Positions 1-5,819 of a stretch of DNA of 5,819 nucleotides are shown here, piece after piece; within the stretch, counting starts at the first letter, position 1, and every line of letters starts with the position of its first letter. The stretch is from contig PBPW01000013.1 of the NCBI GenBank assembly GCA_002725545.1, forward strand, positions 1-5,819, in the 5' to 3' direction. The position numbers and the translations under genes are program-made. A model generated the notes under the pieces. That model saw only the letters and a list, made by a program, of their open reading frames with translations, searched no databases and had not been told where the DNA came from. The stretch comes from Fidelibacterota bacterium. Lineage in GTDB: Bacteria; Marinisomatota; Marinisomatia; Marinisomatales; TCS55.

Positions 1-198
1 AATCTCTAACGCACTATCAAGTGCTTCTTGTCCCTTCTCTATAATACTGTAAAGATTACCACGAGTATACTCATAATCTTTATCAATATCAATCTCTTTT
101 GACTTAGAAACTTTATCAGGTTTCTTAGGTTTTACTACTTCAGATTCTACTGGGGTAATATCAAAAGTATCATTTAGATCTTCAAATTTGTCTTTCAT
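1..198 (-). CDS. 16: Small terminase subunit gp16, N-terminal 66 residues (partial)
   Basis: This is the beginning of the small terminase subunit, which in T4 forms a ring that regulates the large subunit gp17 and helps start headful DNA packaging. The frame opens with ATG at 198-196 and runs without a stop off the window edge, giving 66 residues (MKDKFEDLND...EALDSALEI). The first 40 residues are charged and low-complexity, rich in Lys, Asp and Glu. After that comes DYEYTRGNLYSIIEKGQEAL, which has the spacing and helical character of the T4 gp16 segment around its DDYGVVRRN motif, the start of the central oligomerisation helices. The start lies two bases after the gene 15 stop, the same order as T4 15-16-17. 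A weak GGA lies a few bases upstream of the ATG. The family call rests on synteny plus modest similarity; the C-terminal part is not visible. Confidence 0.8.
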   Translation of the reverse strand, partial: MKDKFEDLNDTFDITPVESEVVKPKKPDKVSKSKEIDIDKDYEYTRGNLYSIIEKGQEALDSALEI

Positions 199-200
199 GA

Positions 201-728
201 CTATCCACTAAAACCAAAATCATCACCTGCTTCTATAAGTGCATTATCAGCAGATGTTATTCCTTTAACATCACTACCACGAACATGTTCAATAGCAGTT
301 GTATTATAAGAAGCACGTTTTACATTCAACTTATTATCTGTAATAGATTCAATGTACATCGTCTCATTATTGATATCAATGAAGGTATTTGCTTCTAATC
401 CTGCAGGATCATCTACTGGTATAACAGTAGCACCTGCAAGAACATCTTCTGCTAGATTAGCAATAACATCTCCAGTATAATTCTTCGTAGCAACTGGTGT
501 AGCATATGTAATCTGACGACCAGAACCATATGCTGCACTTCTTTCTCCAGGTGTAATACCAACAGATACCTTCTTGATAAGATCTTTTGGAGCAACTGGA
601 ACTGGACCGAATAGTTATGTCTTAGCAACAAAGTTTAATGTATAAAGCAAAACTCTTCTTTGTGTATAATCACCTTCATAGTTGTCTTCAAAAGAAACAT
701 TCTCTAAAGTAATTGGTATATCTTTCTT
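201..728 (-). pseudogene. 15: Remainder of gene 15 beyond the premature TAG, with a second in-frame stop (TAA at 617-615)
   Basis: Reading on in the gene 15 frame after the TAG gives 37 codons (KKDIPITLENVSF...LNFVAKT), then TAA at 617-615, then 137 codons (LFGPVPVAPKDLI...GDDFGFSG) and a final TAG at 203-201. The first part aligns with T4 gp15 around NDIPFKRDIKIVL and RRRIEWSLTF, so homology spans both stops and the frame is not shifted. The second stop falls between AKT and LFGPV, where an aromatic residue is expected (T4 has NGWMYPPV there); TAT or TAC to TAA is a one-base change. I see no good restart: the only in-frame ATG is late, in ETMYIES. With both stops read as sense, the protein would have 332 residues. 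The extension beyond the T4 length carries a small beta-rich module ending in IEHVRGSDVKGI. Whether this is real decay or sequence error cannot be told from the window. Confidence 0.85.
264..458 (-). repeat. C-terminal module of gp15 resembling a module in the large structural protein
   Basis: The translated segment runs NLAEDVLAGATVIPVDDPAG, then TFIDINNETMYIESITDNKL, then NVKRASYNTTAIEHVRGSDV. It has the pattern: strand, FxxIxNExMxI, short loop, LxVxRxxxxTTxxxHxxGxxV. A similar pattern (YVRINDEIISYTGI, QLTGITRSVDQTT, PAKTPV) occurs in the large upstream protein at 4716-4904. Such small beta modules are common in phage tail and baseplate proteins. The similarity is at protein level only, and a shared fold is inferred. 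Confidence 0.5.
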
Positions 729-1199
729 CTATCCAATACTCTCTACTAAGTCAATAGTAACTGTATAATTTGGTTGGAAATATGGAAGTATCTGTTCAAC
801 GATCTGTAAAGCATCATCATTTAGAAGGGTCATTATATTTAATTCAAATGCCATATTATAGGGAACTGGCATGTAAACCTTACGAACATCCTTCTTATCA
901 GTTTTAATAGCAGTAGTAAATGTTTGAGTCGCACCTAATTTTCTACTAGTATCATATTCAATACCAGTAAACTCAAATGACATTCTAGGCAAACTCATAG
1001 ATACTGGTTTATTCAGTTCTGGTTGTTGCTCTATTCTTGCTAAAAACTTTTGAGTTGGTCCGTATGCCAACGGAACTTTAATAATAGCAGATGGGTCATC
1101 AAGAGCAGCACCATCTCTATGGATAGTGATCCCATTGAACAAAGTTCCAAATGCGATTACAGTCTTTCTAAAAATTTGATGGTAAAAATGATCAAACAT
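729..1199 (-). CDS. 15: Tail terminator / proximal sheath stabiliser gp15, N-terminal 156 residues ending at a premature TAG
   Basis: T4 gp15 forms a hexameric ring that caps the tail tube, stabilises the top of the sheath and binds the neck. The N-terminus MFDHFYHQIFRKTVIAFGTL resembles T4 gp15 MFGYFYNSSFRR. Residues 131-145 contain the hallmark QIVEQILPYFQP, which I recall as identical in T4. The start is ATG at 1199-1197, two bases after the gene 14 stop. The frame stops at TAG (731-729), giving 156 residues, far short of the family (T4 gp15 is 272). The same frame continues past the stop with recognisable gp15 sequence, so this is the front half of a longer gene, not a naturally short protein. 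The missing half includes conserved core strands, so this product alone is unlikely to work as a terminator. TAG could come from a single change of a CAG, AAG or GAG codon. Confidence 0.85.
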   Translation of the reverse strand: MFDHFYHQIFRKTVIAFGTLFNGITIHRDGAALDDPSAIIKVPLAYGPTQKFLARIEQQPELNKPVSMSLPRMSFEFTGIEYDTSRKLGATQTFTTAIKTDKKDVRKVYMPVPYNMAFELNIMTLLNDDALQIVEQILPYFQPNYTVTIDLVESIG

Positions 1200-1201
1200 A
1201 A

Positions 1202-2611
1202 TTATACATTTCCAAATGGGTTACTTTCACTAAAGTCTAAAATATTATCTGCTTCAGACTCTATAGTAGTATTTTGGGCATATCCAGAATCTGGATTATC
1301 GTCACTATTTAGATCACTTATAGCAAACTTTGTTCCAGTCTCTTGTCCGACAACGTATTCACCTTTTACAAAGGTTCCAACAATTTGACCTACTCGCAAC
1401 TCTCTAGTTACAGCATTCCAAGTCTTAACGTTTGCAGTTGCACTACTTGCCGTACCAACTATATCTTCTCCTCTATTAAATGAACCAGTTCCTCCAGTCT
1501 GTACTGGTGGTGCAATTAATATCTCTGGTGTATCAGTGTACCATCCACCACAAGATTCGTAAACAAGTGCAGTAACTGAACCTGCAGCAGATACAACAGC
1601 ATGCACTACCGCTGGTATAGTTGTACTACCGATACCACTATATCCATCAGGTGCAAATGCTACTGTTGGTATTCCAATATATCCACCACCACCATTAGTG
1701 ATAGTAATAATACCACAAACACCGTCAGCAATATTTGCCACACCATATGCACCACTTCCAGTATCGGTCATAAAACCAATTCTAGGTGCAACAGTATATC
1801 CAGAACCTGGATTTGTTAGATTAACTGCTTGAACTCTAGACATATCTGGATCAGGTTCACAGAAATCTACAAGTCCTGTAATCATTGATGCAATACCAAC
1901 TGCTGTTTGTCCTCCTATAGGAGCAGACGAAAATGCAACTTGAGGTGGTTGAGTATATCCAGAACCTCTTCTAGATACCATAATATTACGAACACCACCA
2001 TCAACTAAAGTTGTTACTGCAGTTGCTTGTGTTGCTATTCCAGCAAGAGTAAAGGATTGAATATAACCCTCTTCTTCCACATTATCATCAATAAAGTCTA
2101 TTCCAGTATCTACCTCTTCATCGTTGTATATGAATAGTTCACATCTCAATTCATACACATAATTCTTCTGTAATTGATAGAATGGTTTTTCATGCTCAAC
2201 ATACTTAATTTCAAACAATCTATCACCTAATGGGAAGTATATTAAATCTCCTTCTTTTGGTCTAGATGCTAACTTAACACCCTTTAATGGTTCTATACGT
2301 TTTTGTATCTCTTCCTCATATCTCTCTTTAGATATAATCAATGTCAAATCATCTAACTCTTGAACACCAAACTTAGATAGAAGTGTTCCTGCTCCAGAGT
2401 ATCCATCAAAAGTCTCAACATATCCCTCTATAGGAATAGCATTTGCGAAGTTTGATCTAGAAACTTCTTCCATAACAGATTTTTCATTACCAAAAATTCT
2501 TGGTATGTAATAAACTTCTACACCAAACATCTTCAGTTGTTCATTCACTAAGTCCTGAACAAGATTCTGTTCACCTTTAGATCCGTGTAGGAAAAATGGG
2601 TTAAGTGCCAT
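1202..2611 (-). CDS. 14: Neck protein gp14 with a large repeat-containing insertion
   Basis: In T4, gp14 and gp13 make the neck that closes the portal vertex after packaging and connects head to tail. Residues 29-41 (FGVEVYYIPRIFG) match T4 GVECYYVPR. Residues 117-150 contain RPKEGDLIYFP, LFEI and KPFYQLQKN, which closely match T4 PKEGDLIYFP, LFEI and DPFYQLGQN. The C-terminal SESNPFGNV resembles the SSPFDND tail of T4 gp14. The protein has 469 residues against 256 in T4. The excess lies between about residue 165 and residue 450: four GxGYT-type repeats (207-367), then two FxxGExxVG repeats (378-431). The start ATG at 2611-2609 is four bases after the gene 13 stop, and AGG with an 8-base spacer lies upstream. 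The stop is TAA, two bases before gene 15. The insertion is probably exposed on the neck or collar (inference). Confidence 0.93.
   Translation of the reverse strand: MALNPFFLHGSKGEQNLVQDLVNEQLKMFGVEVYYIPRIFGNEKSVMEEVSRSNFANAIPIEGYVETFDGYSGAGTLLSKFGVQELDDLTLIISKERYEEEIQKRIEPLKGVKLASRPKEGDLIYFPLGDRLFEIKYVEHEKPFYQLQKNYVYELRCELFIYNDEEVDTGIDFIDDNVEEEGYIQSFTLAGIATQATAVTTLVDGGVRNIMVSRRGSGYTQPPQVAFSSAPIGGQTAVGIASMITGLVDFCEPDPDMSRVQAVNLTNPGSGYTVAPRIGFMTDTGSGAYGVANIADGVCGIITITNGGGGYIGIPTVAFAPDGYSGIGSTTIPAVVHAVVSAAGSVTALVYESCGGWYTDTPEILIAPPVQTGGTGSFNRGEDIVGTASSATANVKTWNAVTRELRVGQIVGTFVKGEYVVGQETGTKFAISDLNSDDNPDSGYAQNTTIESEADNILDFSESNPFGNV
1319..1480 (-). repeat. Two FxxGExxVG repeats in gp14 (residues 378-431)
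   Basis: FNRGEDIVGTASSATANV at residue 378 and FVKGEYVVGQETGTKFAI at residue 414 share Phe, Gly-Glu and Val-Gly at matching positions, followed by a Thr/Ser-rich stretch and a beta strand. The spacing is 36 residues. They follow the GxGY repeats directly and lie just before the conserved C-terminal tail. The two copies differ strongly at DNA level, so any duplication is old. Confidence 0.6.
1511..1993 (-). repeat. Four GxGYT-type protein repeats inserted in gp14 (residues 207-367)
   Basis: The repeats are VRNIMVSRRGSGYTQPPQVA (from residue 207), VQAVNLTNPGSGYTVAPRIG (from 260), VCGIITITNGGGGYIGIPTV (from 298) and SVTALVYESCGGWYTDTPEI (from 345). The consensus is V-x-x-[IV]-x-[IL]-x-[NS]-x-G-[SG]-G-Y-[TI]-x-x-P-x-[IV]-x-F. 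The Tyr residues sit at 219, 272, 311 and 358, so spacing varies from 39 to 53. The fourth copy is the most diverged (GGWYT). At DNA level the first two copies share the 15-mer gtatatccagaacct at 1953-1967 and 1794-1808, which fits duplication. The alternating pattern suggests beta structure; function is unknown. Confidence 0.8.
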
Positions 2612-2623
2612 GATCTTAACCTA
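2612..2623 (-). promoter_or_regulatory. Probable ribosome binding site of gene 14
   Basis: On the minus strand AGG (2622-2620) precedes the gene 14 ATG with an 8-base spacer and overlaps the end of gene 13 (GGT TAA). It is the clearest Shine-Dalgarno-like site at any junction in the window. The other starts have at best GGA or a purine stretch, which suggests translational coupling. Confidence 0.4.
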
Positions 2624-3470
2624 TCATATCTAGAGGTGGCAATTCGTATGTAGAAGACATCTTCTCAATGATGGCATCCATCTCTCTTTGACCATCATCC
2701 TGTATTTGTCTTCCATTCATCTCAATACCACCAGGTAACTTGACTCCTTGGAATTTACTTAAATTAATACCCCATTGACGCTTAATTAATGCAGTTAAAT
2801 ATGGTTTTAAGAATCTATCATTCCAAATCTGATCAGATGTAGCAGGATCAAGTGCTCTATAGCAATCTAAAATTAAATATTGTCCTGGACTCTGACTTCT
2901 CCAATCAATATCAAGATATAATTTATCTTCTCTTTGATTGTATCTTATTTGTTTTTGTGTTGATAGCAACCAATCCAAATCCTCAAGATAACTCTTGGTC
3001 ATTGAATATGTTAATAATTCGGTTGATCCCAAATAATAAATGTCATTCAAGAACAACTGATATTTGATACTGAACATTCCAGCAGAAAGTCCACCACCAC
3101 CTTCAAATTTAAATACTTTTGATACACCCATAACTGAGGGTGGAACTTTTATATAATTACTATTTTCATACCAATTAAATGTAACATTTCCTTGATTAGG
3201 AATGTTGTCAGTTACAGAGGTAGAAGCAATTCCTACTTTACCTCCTTCATGTGGATATTCAACAGTGCCTCTATCAATATCCTCTTGTGTTATTTGATAC
3301 TTCAAGAATGCTTGAGTAGTACCATCAAAATGACGTTCGTGGAATAATTGAATAGCATCATCCACCAGATCATCAATCTGCTCGTCAGCAACGTTGATCT
3401 CCAATACAGGAGCACCTAATTGCCTCTTACAATAATCTATTAGTCCTTGGCGACTTGATGGTTTTGCCAT
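2616..3470 (-). CDS. 13: Neck protein gp13
   Basis: In T4, gp13 forms the ring next to the portal that, with gp14, completes the filled head and allows tail attachment. This protein has 284 residues against 309 in T4. Residues 17-50 carry QLGAPVLEINVADEQI and ERHFDG, matching T4 RLGAPIINVELTPDQI and EYHFDG. Near the C-terminus, LPGGIEMNGRQIQDDGQ corresponds to T4 LPGGVTIDGQRLIEEAR, and the end ELPPLDMIG to T4 DPPFGILVG. The middle (residues about 125-195) has a Gly-rich FEGGGGLSAGMF followed by helices with ELLTYSMTKSYLEDLDWLL, then beta strands (KLYLDIDW, QYLILDCY). The start ATG at 3470-3468 is one base after the upstream stop; the next gene follows after four bases. It is complete, with no sign of damage. 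The order 13-14-15-16 is the same as in T4. Confidence 0.94.
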   Translation of the reverse strand: MAKPSSRQGLIDYCKRQLGAPVLEINVADEQIDDLVDDAIQLFHERHFDGTTQAFLKYQITQEDIDRGTVEYPHEGGKVGIASTSVTDNIPNQGNVTFNWYENSNYIKVPPSVMGVSKVFKFEGGGGLSAGMFSIKYQLFLNDIYYLGSTELLTYSMTKSYLEDLDWLLSTQKQIRYNQREDKLYLDIDWRSQSPGQYLILDCYRALDPATSDQIWNDRFLKPYLTALIKRQWGINLSKFQGVKLPGGIEMNGRQIQDDGQREMDAIIEKMSSTYELPPLDMIG

Positions 3471-3471
3471 T

Positions 3472-3702
3472 TTACTTATCTAACAGTTGTCCTAACATAG
3501 ATTTAATATCACCTAGATCAGACTTGAGCCCTTGAACATCATCTTCAAGAGCTTTAACTCTGTCTATATCTTTTTGTTTTGCTCTCTTCAGGGCAAGGTA
3601 TTGGTCATGTCCTTTTTTATCGGTATTAACAATGGCATTGGTCGTAGTATCTCTTACGAGATAACTATGACCTTCAACCTTTAAAAAACGTGGATTGTAC
3701 AT
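3472..3702 (-). CDS. Small protein of 76 residues with a C-terminal coiled coil, probably structural
   Basis: I do not assign a characterised function. Residues 1-32 (MYNPRFLKVEGHSYLVRDTT...) look like a small beta-rich head with an LVRDxxTNAIVNTD stretch. I recall this type of small protein beside gene 13 in marine T4-like phages, usually annotated as hypothetical or virion structural. Residues 46-76 are strongly helical. V49, L52, V56, L59, L63, I66, L70 and L73 fall exactly on a 3-4-3-4 heptad, with charged residues between, so an oligomeric coiled coil is likely. The ATG at 3702-3700 is two bases after the stop of the large structural gene; the stop is one base before gene 13. I see no Shine-Dalgarno site, so translation is probably coupled. 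T4 has fibritin (wac), also a coiled-coil protein, at this position before gene 13, but there is no visible homology. Confidence 0.85.
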   Translation of the reverse strand: MYNPRFLKVEGHSYLVRDTTTNAIVNTDKKGHDQYLALKRAKQKDIDRVKALEDDVQGLKSDLGDIKSMLGQLLDK

Positions 3703-3704
3703 AA

Positions 3705-5819
3705 TTACGCTAATGCAATTGCCCTTAAATCACGTATCCTTGGAGGATATGCCTGGTTTGTACCAGTTCCAACAATCTTAATACTGAAGTATCTAAATTC
3801 AGGAAGATCATCAATACTAAATTCATAATCAGTGAATGGAAGATCATCACTACCATGAGCAAGAACATCAGTCTTAGGAATCCTCTTATCAGGAAGTCCA
3901 CTATTCTTAGCGATATCAACGATAGCACCATTAACATCCAAGTTAGGATATCCAGGGAATGGATAGTAAATTGGATCAGATTCTAAATCATTTGATATTG
4001 AATAGAAGCATCTAAGATCACTTTGAGTGTTCATATATGCTGCCATTAAGACCTTAATTGAAGTAGCAGAATTCTCTAATGTAATTGGTTTATTAGCATA
4101 GATAAATGCCGTTGGATCTTCAGTAATTGTAGATGCTCTAGAATCACCTGCGTAATCCGTAATTGGAGCATTAACTCTATTACTAATAAGAACCATACCA
4201 ACTCTATCCAAGTCAATGACTGGAGAGATTTCACTATCTGAAGAAGATAACGTGAATGTTACTTCCATAGACTTGTTACCAGGACGACTATCTAAACGTT
4301 CAAGTTCATTGACTCGTGAAGCAATCATTCTTGGAGATTCGAGGTATGTATCATCTTCAATATTGATTGGAGTTGCTTCAGTCTCAACAAAGGACTGTTC
4401 ACCACCATCAATACTTGTGGCAGTAGTATTCTTCATCTCTGCCTTGATACTGGTATTTGGTAATACCATTGTCTGAACAACAGGTCTTACTCCTTCAAAC
4501 TGGATGTTCTGAGTTGCGTGAATCTCTTCACCACCAGCAGACTTGGATTCATTGATGAACAATTTAGGGAATCCAATTCCAGTGCTACGATCTGTTCCAT
4601 CTAAAGATGGATTGACCTTAATGTAGTAAGAATCAAGAGTAATAGATCTTTGAGGAGTAGCATCTTGAAGATCATGTGTCTTATTGATACGTCTCAAGGA
4701 GATTCCATTAATTTCATACTTCTCAACTGGTGTCTTAGCAGGATAAGTAAATGGAGTTGTTTGATCAACAGATCTAGTAATTCCAGTTAACTGACCAGCA
4801 GCAATTCCAGTGTAAGAGATAATTTCATCATTAATCCTAACATATCCAGGGTTAGTAGCAGCAACACCAACATTCTCAAAGGTTTCAAAATCTGAAGTAT
4901 TAGCAATACCAATAGCAGCAGAACTAGAGTTTGAATACTCTGCTGATAGAGTAGTTAACTTAGTATCAGACTGTACATCACTAATAATCACTTTGTTGAT
5001 GTCTTGATGCATACCGTGGTTCTTATGGTTCACTTTAATATGCATACCATCTTCTTCTAAACTGTTTAGTGCATAATCACTAATGTTTACATCAGAACCA
5101 AATCCAACTGATACCATAGTGGTAATTCCAGTAGAAGGACTGATAAATTGAAGTGGTTTTGTAGTGCTAATTTCAAAATCACCTTGAACATCATCAAGAA
5201 CTAATTCATTAATTCCAGTAACTGATCCCAATGATAGTTGCATATTTCTACCCAACTCATTGTTACCAATTGTAGGTACTGTTAAAACATCACCAACTTG
5301 GTATCCAGATCCACCACCATTAATGGTTGCAGCAATAGCGACACCATTTGTACCGCTCTGTGTACCAATTGTAATGTCTGCTGTTGCGTTTTTACCAATT
5401 CCACTAAACGAATTTAAAGCAACACCCGTGAAGGTGAATTGAGATCCGTCTGTAGGTGTGTATCCGATACCAGCATTAATAATACTTAGATCACCAGTTG
5501 CAGAACCACCAGCACCAACATAATTTGCTGTTGCATCGGTATCTTTTTGAATAACTGTATTTCCAAGAACTAAACCACTTGTGTTTACAAGATCATCCGT
5601 AGTAACAATAAGTTTCTTAGAATTAAATTCTAGAGAATCTTTAACCAAATTAGCGATTTGATTGTTACCTCTTCCCAATTCTGGGTTATAGAATGAAATG
5701 GTTCCAGAATTCTCAACAAAGTCAGCAGTGTATAAAGTGAACTTAAGATCTTCATACTGACTTGGGTTCCATGTTGAACCATTCTGCGACTTGAATAGAG
5801 ATCCAAGACTTGGTTGTGC
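3705..5819 (-). CDS. Large virion structural protein, C-terminal 704 residues (partial)
   Basis: The frame is open from the window edge to TAA at 3707-3705, so the true start is outside. A TTG at 5678-5676 could be mistaken for a start, but the frame is coding upstream of it (AQPSLGSLFKSQNGSTWNPS...). The sequence resembles large virion proteins of marine T4-like phages found upstream of gene 13. Visible segments: residues 1-45, YEDLKFTLYTADF; residues about 110-185, two GxGY-type units; residues 260-271, a histidine cluster; residues about 306-368, a DEIISYTGI module followed by SLRRINKTHDL; residues 515-704, a beta-rich C-terminal domain from VTFTLSSS to FRYFSIKIVGTG and PPRIRDLRAIALA. There are no predicted membrane segments or enzymatic motifs. 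It lies where T4 has fibre and baseplate-periphery genes, so a baseplate, fibre-attachment or collar role is plausible but unproven. Confidence 0.8.
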   Translation of the reverse strand, partial: AQPSLGSLFKSQNGSTWNPSQYEDLKFTLYTADFVENSGTISFYNPELGRGNNQIANLVKDSLEFNSKKLIVTTDDLVNTSGLVLGNTVIQKDTDATANYVGAGGSATGDLSIINAGIGYTPTDGSQFTFTGVALNSFSGIGKNATADITIGTQSGTNGVAIAATINGGGSGYQVGDVLTVPTIGNNELGRNMQLSLGSVTGINELVLDDVQGDFEISTTKPLQFISPSTGITTMVSVGFGSDVNISDYALNSLEEDGMHIKVNHKNHGMHQDINKVIISDVQSDTKLTTLSAEYSNSSSAAIGIANTSDFETFENVGVAATNPGYVRINDEIISYTGIAAGQLTGITRSVDQTTPFTYPAKTPVEKYEINGISLRRINKTHDLQDATPQRSITLDSYYIKVNPSLDGTDRSTGIGFPKLFINESKSAGGEEIHATQNIQFEGVRPVVQTMVLPNTSIKAEMKNTTATSIDGGEQSFVETEATPINIEDDTYLESPRMIASRVNELERLDSRPGNKSMEVTFTLSSSDSEISPVIDLDRVGMVLISNRVNAPITDYAGDSRASTITEDPTAFIYANKPITLENSATSIKVLMAAYMNTQSDLRCFYSISNDLESDPIYYPFPGYPNLDVNGAIVDIAKNSGLPDKRIPKTDVLAHGSDDLPFTDYEFSIDDLPEFRYFSIKIVGTGTNQAYPPRIRDLRAIALA
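4716..4904 (-). repeat. DEIISYTGI-type module in the large structural protein
   Basis: The translated segment runs from ANTSDFETFENVGVA through GYVRINDEIISYTGI and QLTGITRSVDQTT to YPAKTPVEKY. It has the same order of elements as the C-terminal module of gp15 at 264-458: strand, IxxEIxxY, short loop, LTxxR, TT, and a terminal small-residue-V turn. Divergence is large, so this is similarity of pattern and not a DNA repeat. Confidence 0.5.
5265..5489 (-). repeat. Two GxGY-type units in the large structural protein
   Basis: LSIINAGIGYTPTDGSQFTF and IAATINGGGSGYQVGDVLTV share the [IL]xNxGxGY core seen in gp14, here followed by a GDxLTV-like strand in place of PxVxF. The Tyr residues are 53 positions apart. 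The plus-strand text tatccagatccaccaccatt near 5300 is close to tatccaccaccaccattagt near 1680 in gene 14, reflecting the same Gly-Gly-Gly-Tyr coding. Confidence 0.6.

Noticed and set aside
201..731. Stop codon reassignment (TAG or TAA read as an amino acid) as the reason for the stops in gene 15
   Set aside because: Four neighbouring genes end at TAA exactly before the next start, no other gene has internal TAG, and TAG recoding alone would not rescue the TAA at 617-615.
1306..1313. TCTAAATA on the minus strand, one mismatch from the T4 late promoter TATAAATA
   Set aside because: It lies inside gene 14 coding sequence in an AT-rich genome, where such near matches are expected by chance.
1050..1388. 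Plus-strand open frame of 112 codons across the gene 14/15 junction
   Set aside because: It is antisense to two recognisable genes, its translation resembles no family I know, and nothing suggests a plus-strand promoter.
1601..1819. Plus-strand open frame of 72 codons rich in Thr, Ser, Cys and Ile
   Set aside because: Low-complexity shadow of the Gly/Tyr-rich repeats of gp14 read in antisense.
2852..3067. Plus-strand open frame of 71 codons inside gene 13
   Set aside because: Antisense to well-conserved gp13; its hydrophobic composition follows from the AT-rich opposite strand.
3725..3937. Minus-strand open frame of 70 codons, Leu/Met-rich, in another frame of the large gene
   Set aside because: Shadow of the coding frame; the apparent hydrophobicity is a frame-shift effect, not a membrane protein.
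4216..5442. Plus-strand open frames at 4216-4476 and 5260-5442 inside the large structural gene
   Set aside because: Both lie antisense to a continuous coding frame and show no recognisable domain or start signal.
5676..5678. TTG as the start codon of the large structural protein
   Set aside because: The frame is open and protein-like for 47 codons upstream to the window edge, so the gene begins outside.

Overview
The window looks like part of the virion-structure operon of a T4-like myovirus, most likely a marine one (cyanophage or SAR11-type phage). The base composition is AT-rich. The minus-strand order (large structural protein, small coiled-coil protein, gp13, gp14, gp15, gp16) matches the conserved T4 neck, tail-terminator and packaging block. 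The family calls rest on remembered T4 motifs that are visible in the translations. The marine placement is an inference from the style of the large structural protein, the enlarged gp14 and the composition; no host gene or photosynthesis gene is present.

Layout, read in the direction of transcription from high to low coordinates. At 5819-3705 is the C-terminal 704 residues of a large virion protein whose start lies outside the window. At 3702-3472 is a 76-residue protein with a near-perfect C-terminal heptad repeat. At 3470-2616 is neck protein gp13. At 2611-1202 is neck protein gp14, enlarged by repeat modules. At 1199-201 is the tail terminator gp15, whose frame is broken by two in-frame stops. 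At 198-1 is the N-terminus of the small terminase gp16. Every junction is only 1 to 4 bases, so this is one tightly packed transcription unit. There is no gene-free stretch over 300 bases other than the broken 3' half of gene 15, and I see no tRNA, CRISPR, mobile element, terminator or convincing promoter.

How the genes work together: in T4, gp13 and gp14 form the neck that seals the DNA-filled head and joins it to the tail, gp15 caps the tail tube and sheath and docks on the neck, and gp16 helps gp17 package the DNA that fills the head. The large protein and the 76-residue protein lie where T4 carries its fibre, fibritin and baseplate-periphery genes.

The most unusual point is gene 15. Its reading frame is collinear with the family for 332 codons but contains a TAG after residue 156 and a TAA 38 codons later, in a gene that should be essential. 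Other points of interest are repeat modules shared between gp14, gp15 and the large protein, and a coiled-coil microprotein exactly where T4 has fibritin (wac).
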